From NCBI GenBank assembly GCA_004525055.1, contig SPDF01000027.1:1-11478 (forward strand): a DNA stretch of 11,478 bases, read 5' to 3'. Below the pieces are notes generated by a model that made no database searches, was not told the origin of the DNA, and worked only from the letters and a program-made list of their open reading frames with translations. Each line of letters starts with the position of its first letter. Position 1 is the first letter of the stretch. The translations under genes and the position numbers were made by a program. The stretch comes from Gemmatimonadales bacterium (GTDB lineage Bacteria > Gemmatimonadota > Gemmatimonadetes > Gemmatimonadales > GWC2-71-9). Shown here piece by piece: positions 1 to 6,237 of the stretch.

Positions 1-1
1 C

Positions 2-634
2 GGGACCCTTGCCGGACTCATCGTGCTCATCCCGGGCCTGACGCTCACGACGGCGATGACCGAGCTTTCGTCGGGCCACCTGTCCAGCGGGACGGCTCGC
101 CTGAGCGGGGCGCTGATGCTGTTCCTCGTCATCGGATTCGGAGTCGCCATCGGGAGCCAGACGGTGACGCTGACCCTGGGAGAATTCGCGAGCCGGGTGC
201 GGCCGGAGGCGCTTCCTGCCTGGACATGGTGGCTGGCGCTGGTGGCCGCGCCGCTTGGCTTCGCGGTGCTCTTCCGGGCGCATGCTCGCGACGCGATCTG
301 GATCCTGCTCGCGGGCGCACTAGGCATCGGTGGCAGTCGCATCGGTTCAGCCGCGTTTGGGCCAGAGCTCGGCGCGTTCGTCGGCGCGCTCACGGTCGGT
401 GTGGCGAGCAACGTGTACGCCTATCTGCTGCGACGCCCCGCCTCGGTCACGCTCGTGCCGGGCATCCTCCTGTTGGTGCCGGGCTCGATCGGGTTCCGGA
501 GCCTCTCCTCGCTGCTTGACCGGGAAGTCGTGACCGGCGTGGAGACGGCGTTTACGATGGTCTTGATCGGCGCTGGCCTGGTGGCGGGACTGCTGCTGGC
601 AAATGTGCTGGTCCCGGAGCGCCGGAAGGGATGA
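2..634 (+). CDS. threonine/serine exporter family protein (ThrE type), C-terminal part, 5' end outside window
   Basis: The reading frame is open from the left edge, so the gene begins upstream; a GTG at 23 is internal and not a believable start. About 210 residues are visible. The first part (PGLTLTTAMTEL, then a hydrophobic stretch ending GVAIGSQ) matches the end of the ThrE domain. The rest, with five or so hydrophobic helices and the motif VPGILLLVPGSIGFR near fragment residues 151-165, matches the second ThrE domain (ThrE_2). Proteins of this family export threonine and serine, or related small molecules, across the inner membrane. The product ends in a short basic tail (PERRKG). It is the only + strand gene and is convergent with xerD, with a single base between the two stop codons. 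The family call is firm; the substrate is inferred from family only. Confidence 0.85.
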   Translation, partial: GTLAGLIVLIPGLTLTTAMTELSSGHLSSGTARLSGALMLFLVIGFGVAIGSQTVTLTLGEFASRVRPEALPAWTWWLALVAAPLGFAVLFRAHARDAIWILLAGALGIGGSRIGSAAFGPELGAFVGALTVGVASNVYAYLLRRPASVTLVPGILLLVPGSIGFRSLSSLLDREVVTGVETAFTMVLIGAGLVAGLLLANVLVPERRKG

Positions 635-635
635 C

Positions 636-1544
636 TTACCCGCGAGGGTGAAACTGCCGGTGCACCGAGCGCAAATACTCCCGGTCGACGTGGGTGTAGA
701 TCTGGGTGGTGGACAGATCGGCGTGGCCGAGCATCTCCTGCACAGCCCGGAGGTCGGCGCCACCCTCCAGCAGATGGGTGGCGAAGGAGTGTCGCAAGGT
801 GTGTGGCGTGACGGTCTTGGTGAGCCCCGCCCGCGTGGCGGCGCGCTTCACGATTCCCCACGCCCCGACCCGCGAGAGCGGCTGCCCGCGATTATTCAGG
901 AAGACCCGCTGCTTCGACGCACCCCGATCGAGGGTCGGCCGGAGTGTATGCAGGTACACGGAGAGCGCGCCGAGCACGCTCCGCCCGATCGGCACCAACC
1001 GTTCCTTGCTCCCCTTCCCCAGTACCCGCACCAGTCCCTCTGACAACACCAAGTCCGTCAAACCGAGCCCGCACAACTCAGAGACGCGGAGCCCCGCGCC
1101 ATATCCGAGTTCGAGGAGTGCGCGGTCACGCCAGCCGAGCGGTTCATCGATGGATGGCGCGGCCAACAGCGCCTCGATCTCCGGCACGGAGAGCGTCTCC
1201 GGCAGGGTACGACCGAGCCGCGGACTCTCGAGCCGATCGCTCGGGTCCTCCTGCACGATGCCCTCGCCAAGCAGGAAACCGAAGTAGGTGCGGACGGCGG
1301 ACACGTGGCGCCGAATGGTCGCGGCGCTCAGCCCGAGGTCCTTCAGCGCAAAGACAAATTCACGAAGGACCGGCCGCGTGAGCGTTCTGGGGTCCCTGAA
1401 GCCGCGTGCATCGGCAAACTCCGCCAGCCGGCGGATGTCGCGAAGGTAGCTATCGACGGTGTTCTGGCTGTGCCCCGCCTCCAAGGCGAGGAAGTCGCGG
1501 AATCCCTCGAGCCAGAACTGCCGTGCGAGGTCGGCGGCGTTCAA
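636..1544 (-). CDS. xerD: site-specific tyrosine recombinase XerD
   Basis: Tyrosine recombinase of 302 residues, the usual XerC/XerD length. It resolves chromosome dimers at dif together with a partner recombinase and FtsK. The N-terminal SAM-like core-binding domain covers about residues 8-95 and the catalytic domain about 115-295. All six catalytic residues are visible: R153 (GLRVSEL), K177 (GKGSKERLVP), H248 and R251 (HTLRHSFATH), H274 (LGHADLSTT) and the nucleophile Y283 (QIYTHV). The ending, LRSVHRQFHPRG, resembles XerD more than XerC. The start is a TTG whose bases overlap the stop of dedA (TTGA, 1541-1544); no clear Shine-Dalgarno sequence precedes it, so translation probably depends on coupling to dedA. 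No dif-like site was recognised nearby. It is the last gene of the - strand run. XerD versus XerC is judged by motif resemblance only. Confidence 0.93.
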   Translation of the reverse strand: MNAADLARQFWLEGFRDFLALEAGHSQNTVDSYLRDIRRLAEFADARGFRDPRTLTRPVLREFVFALKDLGLSAATIRRHVSAVRTYFGFLLGEGIVQEDPSDRLESPRLGRTLPETLSVPEIEALLAAPSIDEPLGWRDRALLELGYGAGLRVSELCGLGLTDLVLSEGLVRVLGKGSKERLVPIGRSVLGALSVYLHTLRPTLDRGASKQRVFLNNRGQPLSRVGAWGIVKRAATRAGLTKTVTPHTLRHSFATHLLEGGADLRAVQEMLGHADLSTTQIYTHVDREYLRSVHRQFHPRG

Positions 1545-2494
1545 AATGGCTCGACGCCCAGCAGCGCGGCGGCCCTGGCGATCATCGCCGCTTCCGCCGG
1601 TGTCACGACTCCGTCGGCCTCCGCGACATGGCGCATCCGATCCACGAGGCGCTGGCGCTCACCGGAGTGATAGGCCGAGGTCGCCCGGAGAATGACCGCC
1701 TCGACGGCGGCGCGGTCGAGATTGACCTGCCCTGGCAGATGATTGAACCGGGCCCGCAACCGGGCCGTCAGCGCGTCCCGTTCGGTGGCCTTCAGGTGCT
1801 CGTCCGCTTCGGCCAGTTCAAGCACAAACGCAGCCACTGCCTGGAGCGCCGGGTCCACGGAGCCGGGGGCCGCCGGTTCATGATCGAGGGCGACACGCAG
1901 GGCGTCCCAGAGCCGGGCACGGCGCGCAGCACGGGAGCGCCACCAGACCACGGTGATTCCCGCAGCCACCAGCAGGCCCACGGCCGCGAGGCCGGTGTTC
2001 AGGTTCCGGAGTGCCTGCTGGATTCCCTCCCAGCTCTGGCCGATGTACCGACCGAACAGGATCAACCCCGCGAACCAGAGCGCGGATGCGACCCCGATGG
2101 GCACGAGCGCACGCAGGGGGGGGAGTCTCATCAATCCGGAGAAGGGGGCGACGACGGCGCGGACGCCCGGAAGGATCCGGCCGAGGAACACGCCCAAAAG
2201 TCCGTACCGGATATAGCCGCGCTCGAGAGACGCGATTCCCTCGGGGGAGAGCAACCGGCGCCCCATCCGCGACTCGAAGAGCCCACCGCCGAGGCGTCGG
2301 GCGAGGAAGTACACGCCGGTGGCGCCAATGAAGTTCGGCACCCAGCAGACAAAAAAGAGCGTGACCGGATCGAGGGATCCGGTCACGGTGAGGAAGGCAC
2401 CGAGTGCGAGCACCGCATCGCCCGGCACGGGAGGGAAGAAATTTTCGATGAGGGACAGCGCGGCGAGCACGGCGTAAACCGCGAGTGGCGGCAT
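1541..2494 (-). CDS. DedA-family membrane protein fused to a C-terminal TerB-like domain
   Basis: From the ATG at 2494 the product is 317 residues. Residues 1-185 are a DedA/VTT membrane domain: E17 followed by FFPPVPGD, several hydrophobic helices, and the signature FLGRILPGVR with R106, P109 and R112, then PFSG at 117-120. A basic stretch at 186-200 leads to a soluble helical region. Residues about 213-317 look like a TerB domain with two matching halves, EADEHLKATE (229-238) and EADGVVTPAE (292-301), each with Asp and Glu seven apart. DedA proteins are inner-membrane transporters; UptA of this family recycles undecaprenyl phosphate. TerB domains bind metal and occur in stress systems. The role of this fusion is unknown to me. 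The start is uncertain: the ATG lies 29 bases after ispF with no good ribosome-binding site, while a CTG at 2527 overlaps the ispF stop behind GGAGG and would give 328 residues. The end overlaps xerD (TTGA). Confidence 0.88.
   Translation of the reverse strand: MPPLAVYAVLAALSLIENFFPPVPGDAVLALGAFLTVTGSLDPVTLFFVCWVPNFIGATGVYFLARRLGGGLFESRMGRRLLSPEGIASLERGYIRYGLLGVFLGRILPGVRAVVAPFSGLMRLPPLRALVPIGVASALWFAGLILFGRYIGQSWEGIQQALRNLNTGLAAVGLLVAAGITVVWWRSRAARRARLWDALRVALDHEPAAPGSVDPALQAVAAFVLELAEADEHLKATERDALTARLRARFNHLPGQVNLDRAAVEAVILRATSAYHSGERQRLVDRMRHVAEADGVVTPAEAAMIARAAALLGVEPF
2351..2387 (-). terminator. terminator-like hairpin inside the 5' part of dedA
   Basis: A perfect 12-bp inverted repeat (arms 2360-2371 and 2376-2387) encloses a four-base loop at 2372-2375. 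Read on the - strand, the direction in which dedA is transcribed, the stem is followed by CTC and then six T (2356-2351). This is the form of an intrinsic terminator. It lies 108-135 bases into the dedA reading frame from the ATG, in the codons for VTGSLDPVT-LFF. It could act as an internal attenuator when translation of dedA fails, or it could be a chance product of the coding sequence. The structure is seen directly; the function is inference. Confidence 0.45.
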
Positions 2495-2523
2495 AGTGGC
2501 CAGCGATTCCAGCAGCGACGCGA

Positions 2524-3000
2524 TCAGTTCCCCTCCAGCGTCGCCACCGCCATCGTGGCGATTCCTTCTCCGCGGCCGATGAAGCCCATCCCCTCGTTCG
2601 TTGTCGCCTTGACGCTCACCTCGTCCGCCGACAGGCCGAGGGCGGCGGCCAGGGAGGTGCGCATGGCCGGAATATGGGGTCCGAGGCGCGGGCGCTCGAG
2701 GATGACGGTCACGTCCACCTGCACCACACGAAGCCCACGTGCGGCCACCACCTCGCATGCGGAGCGCAGCAGCGCCATCGAGTCGGCGTCCTTCCAGCGA
2801 GGGTCGGTGTCTGGAAAGTGCATCCCGATATCACCGGCGGCGGCGGCGCCGAGAATGGCATCGGTCAGCGCGTGAGCCACGGCATCCGCATCGGAATGTC
2901 CGGCCAGGCCGTGCGTGTGGGGGATCGTCTGCCCACCCAGGATCAAGGGGCGCCCCTCGACGAACCGGTGGGAATCGTACCCGATCCCGGTCCGAATCAC
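2524..3000 (-). CDS. ispF: 2-C-methyl-D-erythritol 2,4-cyclodiphosphate synthase
   Basis: IspF, 158 residues, the normal length. It converts CDP-methylerythritol 2-phosphate to the cyclic diphosphate, releasing CMP, in the MEP isoprenoid pathway; the enzyme is a cytoplasmic homotrimer. The metal ligands D9, H11 (GYDSHRF) and H43 are present, as are the HSDAD loop (35-39), DIGMHFPDTD (57-66) and the nucleotide-binding ATTNEGMGFIGRGEG (132-146). The start is a GTG that overlaps the stop of mqnC (GTGA, 2997-3000), so it is probably translated by coupling. Its placement after the mqn genes fits supply of the polyprenyl tail of menaquinone, and its product also leads to undecaprenyl phosphate. It is a separate IspF, not fused to IspD. 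Confidence 0.97.
   Translation of the reverse strand: MIRTGIGYDSHRFVEGRPLILGGQTIPHTHGLAGHSDADAVAHALTDAILGAAAAGDIGMHFPDTDPRWKDADSMALLRSACEVVAARGLRVVQVDVTVILERPRLGPHIPAMRTSLAAALGLSADEVSVKATTNEGMGFIGRGEGIATMAVATLEGN
2525..2536 (-). promoter_or_regulatory. Shine-Dalgarno GGAGG at end of ispF with possible CTG start of dedA
   Basis: At the ispF stop the - strand reads CTGGAGGGGAACTGATC. The GGAGG core (2536-2532) stands four bases before a CTG (2527-2525) that is in frame with dedA and overlaps the ispF TGA as CTGA. The nearest ATG, at 2494, is 37 bases beyond the GGAGG, too far for it to serve. The CTG would add ten residues (LIASLLESLA, Met for the first L) plus one, giving a hydrophobic N-terminal helix typical of DedA proteins. 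An ATC seven bases after the GGAGG is the other possible unusual start. The evidence is spacing and pattern only. Confidence 0.4.
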
Positions 3001-4064
3001 GCCGCGACCGTCGCTTCTTCAATCAGGGAGTAGTCTTGCCGCCGGAGCTTCGGCGTGAAGCCGGCGTCGGCGATGACGCGGTGCATCTCCTCGAGCGTCG
3101 CCCGGTAGGTCGTGCCGGCGGCGGAGACGACGTTTTCCTCCATCATCAGCGACCCGTAATCATTGGCGCCGAACCGCAAGGCCACCTGCCCGACCTTGTG
3201 GCCCATCGTGACCCAGGACGACTGGATGTTCGGGATGTTCCGGCAGATGATGCGCGCGATCGCGAGCGTCCGGAGATAGGTCACGGCATCAGTCTTGGCC
3301 CATCCGTCGAACATCGGTGTCCCTTCCGGCTGGAGGGGCCAGCAGATGAAGGCCGTGAATCCGCCGGTCCGCGCCTGCAGGTCTCGAATCTTCAACAGAT
3401 GCTCGATCCGGTCGGCGTTGGATTCCCCCATTCCGTACATCATGGTGACGGACGTCCGCATCCCCTGCCGATGGGCCTCCTCCTGGACCCCCAGCCACTC
3501 CTCGGTCTGCGCCTTCTTCTTCGCGACACGATCACGAACCTCGTCGACCAGGATCTCGCCGCCACCGCCCGGGATGGAATCGAGCCCCGCGTCGCGGAGT
3601 TGCCGGACGACCTCCGGCACGGGGATCCGGAACCGCTCGCTGAAGAACACCACCTCGCTCGGGCTGAACCCGTGAATGTGGATGGCATGGTGCGCCTTGA
3701 TGTAGCGCATCAGTTCCAGGTACCACTCGAACGGGATGTAGGGGTTGTGCCCGCCCTGCAGGAGGATCTGGGCGCCACCGATGGCCCGGCACTCCTCGAT
3801 CTTCTCGCCGATCTCCTCGAAACTCAGGACGTAGCCCTCGCTGTCCTTCGGGCGTCGATAGAAGGCGCAGAACCCACAGTCCGCCACGCAGACATTGGTG
3901 TAATTGATGTTGCGATCGATGATGTGGGTGACAATCGGGTCGGGATGCAATTCCCACCGAATCGCGTCGGCCCGGCGACCGAGGTCAAGGAGGTCGCCCT
4001 TCTCGTAGAGGGTCAGGTACTCCCGGAATTCTGCTGTGTCGCGGTTCACTCGATACATGATCAT
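2997..4064 (-). CDS. mqnC: cyclic dehypoxanthine futalosine synthase (radical SAM)
   Basis: MqnC, 355 residues, close to family length. It is a radical SAM enzyme that cyclises dehypoxanthine futalosine in the futalosine route to menaquinone. The cluster-binding motif is the canonical CX3CX2C, C59-VAD-C63-GF-C66, after NINYTNV. QGGHNP (103-108), which follows a Leu-Leu pair, and the GGGGE loop (166-170) are typical of MqnC rather than MqnE. The start chosen is the ATG at 4064, which overlaps the stop of mqnA (ATGA, 4061-4064); a second ATG two codons later is also possible. The frame stays open upstream through mqnA, but that extension is Arg/Gly/Pro-rich and is a shadow. The 3' end overlaps ispF. 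Confidence 0.96.
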   Translation of the reverse strand: MIMYRVNRDTAEFREYLTLYEKGDLLDLGRRADAIRWELHPDPIVTHIIDRNINYTNVCVADCGFCAFYRRPKDSEGYVLSFEEIGEKIEECRAIGGAQILLQGGHNPYIPFEWYLELMRYIKAHHAIHIHGFSPSEVVFFSERFRIPVPEVVRQLRDAGLDSIPGGGGEILVDEVRDRVAKKKAQTEEWLGVQEEAHRQGMRTSVTMMYGMGESNADRIEHLLKIRDLQARTGGFTAFICWPLQPEGTPMFDGWAKTDAVTYLRTLAIARIICRNIPNIQSSWVTMGHKVGQVALRFGANDYGSLMMEENVVSAAGTTYRATLEEMHRVIADAGFTPKLRRQDYSLIEEATVAA

Positions 4065-4882
4065 GCCGCCGTGATAAACGAAAGCGATCCCGCCGGCGCC
4101 AGCTTGTCCTGGGCCAGTCGGTGGAAGAAGCTCGTGAGTCCCTCGAGTTCGGCGCCACCGAGGGCATAGTCCAGCGTCCCGAGGTAGGCCCGACAGGTGT
4201 CCACGTGGACGCCGGTCACTGCCGCAGCCTCCGCGGCGAGCAGGTCCAGGTGCGCGAGGCCCCATACGCGCGACGCCAGCAGCTGCCGATGGAGCGCGCG
4301 CACCGCACGGGCCGGCGTCTCCCTGCGGGCGGCCCACACCGCGAAGACAAACGGGAGTCCCGTCCACGCCTTCCATTCGGTGCCGAGATCGAGCACCCAC
4401 GGATACGTGCCGCGCGCCGCAAGCTGCAGGGCGGCGTCCCCGATGACCAGGACGGCGTCGTGGGGGAGCCCCTCGAGCCCGTCCAGATCGGCGGACTCGG
4501 CGCGTACCGTCGCAAATCTCGGGGTCACACCCCACCGGTGCCGACAGAGCAACTCGAGGAGAAGGACCGAGGTCCGGGAAGACGCAGTGCGGAGGACGGT
4601 CGCGCCGTCGAGTTCCCCGACCGGTCGTTTGCTGAACAGCGCCACGCTGTGGACGGGCCCGTTGGCGCTGATCGCCAGGTCAGGCAAGAGGTGATAGGCG
4701 GCGGCGTTCCTGGCGTACTCGACCGCGGAAACGACGCTCACGTCGAGTTCGCCGGCGGCGAGCAGGTCGTTGAGTTCCGAGGCGGTCCCGGTCACAAGGT
4801 CCGCACCGACGTGTACGATACCGCGATCGATGGCGCCCGTGACGGGATAGCAGTTGATCCAGGGGATCCGGCCGAGCCTCAT
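4061..4882 (-). CDS. mqnA: chorismate dehydratase, first enzyme of the futalosine menaquinone pathway
   Basis: MqnA, 273 residues. It removes water from chorismate to give 3-[(1-carboxyvinyl)oxy]benzoate, the substrate of MqnE. The fold is that of a periplasmic-binding protein, but there is no signal peptide, as expected for a cytoplasmic enzyme. Family motifs are visible: RLGRIPWINCYPV at the N-terminus, LDVSVVSAVEYA (46-57), SSRTSVLLLE (101-110), VIGDAAL (146-152) and DLGTEWKAWTGLPFVFAVW (165-183). The ATG overlaps the stop of mqnE (ATGA, 4879-4882), and no Shine-Dalgarno sequence is evident, so it is probably translated by coupling. It lies between the two radical SAM enzymes that act after it in the pathway. 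Confidence 0.95.
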   Translation of the reverse strand: MRLGRIPWINCYPVTGAIDRGIVHVGADLVTGTASELNDLLAAGELDVSVVSAVEYARNAAAYHLLPDLAISANGPVHSVALFSKRPVGELDGATVLRTASSRTSVLLLELLCRHRWGVTPRFATVRAESADLDGLEGLPHDAVLVIGDAALQLAARGTYPWVLDLGTEWKAWTGLPFVFAVWAARRETPARAVRALHRQLLASRVWGLAHLDLLAAEAAAVTGVHVDTCRAYLGTLDYALGGAELEGLTSFFHRLAQDKLAPAGSLSFITAA

Positions 4883-6084
4883 GCGGCGTGCACCACAGGC
4901 AGAGAGCGCTTCCTCGGCTCCGCAGGGGCGGGAGGCGCCGGCGGCGCATCGTCCGAAGCGTCGCGAAGGGCCTCGTAGAGACTGTTCCGCTCCACCGGGC
5001 GACGCCCTGCGTCGCGGATGAGCGTGACCAACTGCGGATATGACATGGCCATGTCGGTGCTTGCCCCGGCCTCATGATAGACGCGCTCGAAGACCACCGT
5101 CCCCTCCACGTCGTCGCAGCCGAAACTCAGCGCGATCTGTGAAAGCGCCGGCGTCACCATCGGCCAGTGCGTCTTCACGTGGGGAATGTTGTCGAGGAAG
5201 AGCCGCCCGATGGCGATGTTCTTCAGGTCCTCGAAGCCGGAGGTGGCAGTGCCCACACGCCCCAGCTCTTCGCCGAGCTCATTGTGGTCGGGATGATACG
5301 CCAACGGGATGTAGGTCAGGAACCCGCCCGTTTCGTCCTGCAGTTCACGCAACATGGCCAGGTGCTGGAGTCGGTCATCGGCGGTCTCCACATGGCCGTA
5401 GAGCATGGTGCAATTGGTGGGAATCCCGAGCTGGTGGGCCGTGCGATGCACCCTGATCCACTCCTCGCCGGTCAGCTTCCGCTCCGCAATGGTCGCGCGC
5501 ACGGCGGTGCTGAACACCTCCGCGCCGCCCCCCGGCAAACTGGTGAGCCCGGCGTCCTTGAGCGCCGCGAGGACTTCTCGCTCGGAGATCTTCTCGATCC
5601 TGGCCAGGTGCGCAATTTCGACCGCCGTCAGCGCCTTGATGTGGACAGTCGGGTGCCGTTCCTTCAAGCCGCGGAGCATGTCCGTGTAGTACTCGAGCCG
5701 CAATTTCGGATGCAGTCCGCCGACGATGTGGAACTCCGTCGTCGGTGCGCCCCGCGCCTGTTCGGCCTCGGCGTAGACCTCGTCCAGCGAGCGGGTGTAG
5801 GCCCCCTCCTCCTTCGGCGTCCGCGCGAACGAACAGAAGGTGCAGGTGGCGCGGAGCACACAGACGTTGGTGGGGTTGAGATGCTGATTGGCCGAGAAGA
5901 AGACCCGGTCGCCGTTCTGCCGGCGGTTGGCGAAGTCGGCAAGGGTGCCTAGACCCAACAGATCGTTCGTCGCGTAGAGGGCAAGCCCATCCGCGTGATC
6001 GAGCCGCTGGCCCAGCGTCACTTTTTCCCCGATCGGCCGGAGCGCCGGATCACGGAGCAAGGCGAGGTCGAGGGTGGGCGGCAT
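4879..6084 (-). CDS. mqnE: aminofutalosine synthase (radical SAM)
   Basis: MqnE, 401 residues. It joins the MqnA product to the S-adenosylmethionine-derived adenosyl group to give 6-amino-6-deoxyfutalosine. Motifs supporting the call are HLNPTNVC (68-75), VGGLHP (121-126), the GGGAE loop (185-189), TMLYGHVET (226-234) and the HWPMVTPALSQIALSFG region (306-322). The cluster cysteines are C75, C81 and C84: CX5CX2C, two residues longer than the usual CX3CX2C of radical SAM enzymes and of the neighbouring MqnC. The C-terminal tail (about 375-401) is rich in Pro and Ala and looks unstructured. The start is the ATG at 6084, with a strong AAGGAG six bases upstream, the best ribosome-binding site in this operon, fitting a first gene. 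It follows a 153-bp gap after fabF and overlaps mqnA at its stop. Confidence 0.94.
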   Translation of the reverse strand: MPPTLDLALLRDPALRPIGEKVTLGQRLDHADGLALYATNDLLGLGTLADFANRRQNGDRVFFSANQHLNPTNVCVLRATCTFCSFARTPKEEGAYTRSLDEVYAEAEQARGAPTTEFHIVGGLHPKLRLEYYTDMLRGLKERHPTVHIKALTAVEIAHLARIEKISEREVLAALKDAGLTSLPGGGAEVFSTAVRATIAERKLTGEEWIRVHRTAHQLGIPTNCTMLYGHVETADDRLQHLAMLRELQDETGGFLTYIPLAYHPDHNELGEELGRVGTATSGFEDLKNIAIGRLFLDNIPHVKTHWPMVTPALSQIALSFGCDDVEGTVVFERVYHEAGASTDMAMSYPQLVTLIRDAGRRPVERNSLYEALRDASDDAPPAPPAPAEPRKRSLPVVHAA

Positions 6085-6090
6085 TCGTAT

Positions 6091-6096
6091 CTCCTT
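6091..6096 (-). promoter_or_regulatory. strong Shine-Dalgarno sequence of mqnE
   Basis: The - strand reads AAGGAG, then six bases (ATACGA), then the ATG of mqnE. This fixes the mqnE start and contrasts with the coupled starts of mqnA and mqnC, which have no such site. Confidence 0.85.
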
Positions 6097-6119
6097 GAGC
6101 GGTGGTCGATTACCAGGGC

Positions 6120-6150
6120 AATCTACCCCGGAGCGGTGCGGTGGTGCCAG
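6120..6150 (-). promoter_or_regulatory. possible weak promoter of the mqnE operon
   Basis: On the - strand, CTGGCA (6150-6145) and TAGATT (6125-6120) each match four of six bases of the sigma-70 -35 and -10 consensus, but the 19-bp spacer is long. The site lies between the hairpin after fabF and the mqnE start, where a promoter would be expected. A bulged inverted repeat (arms 6128-6135 and 6155-6163) overlaps it. This is weak evidence only. Confidence 0.2.
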
Positions 6151-6170
6151 ATGACGCTCCCGGAAGCGAC

Positions 6171-6200
6171 GAGACCCCGGGAGCAGGAGTCCGGGGTCTC
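6171..6200 (-). terminator. hairpin after fabF, likely terminator or processing site
   Basis: A perfect 10-bp GC-rich inverted repeat (GAGACCCCGG at 6171-6180 and CCGGGGTCTC at 6191-6200) with a ten-base loop begins 37 bases after the fabF stop, inside the only real intergenic gap of the - strand run. No T-run follows on either strand, so it is not a textbook intrinsic terminator. High-GC bacteria often lack the T-run. It could equally protect the 3' end of the fab message. Confidence 0.6.
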
Positions 6201-6237
6201 TGGTGCAACCGTGGGGCGCATGCGTTGCTGCCTGGCC

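Larger units (their letters stand above)
6085..6237. other. intergenic gap between fabF and mqnE (153 bp)
   Basis: This is the only gap of more than about 30 bases in the window. From the fabF side it holds a perfect 10-bp hairpin, then a weaker bulged inverted repeat, a weak promoter-like pair, and the mqnE Shine-Dalgarno sequence. No small reading frame or RNA gene could be recognised in it. It most likely separates the fab and mqn transcription units. Confidence 0.8.

Noticed and set aside
612..627. Six-pair hairpin at the end of the exporter gene, possible bidirectional terminator
   Set aside because: Short stem with a G-T pair and no T-run on either strand; too weak to call.
2116..2123. 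Eight-G run inside dedA
   Set aside because: The frame is intact (Leu-Pro-Pro-Leu), and a single run of this size is not notable in such GC-rich DNA.
2495..2758. Upstream extension of the dedA frame into ispF
   Set aside because: Beyond the possible CTG at 2527, the extension is Arg/Gly-rich, without hydrophobic helices, and overlaps ispF, whose active-site motifs are complete.
1406..2875. Open + strand frame of 489 codons antisense to dedA, ispF and xerD
   Set aside because: Same reason: a low-complexity shadow opposite three confident genes.
2739..4169. Open + strand frame of 476 codons antisense to mqnC
   Set aside because: No domain or believable start; it mirrors the MqnC codons.
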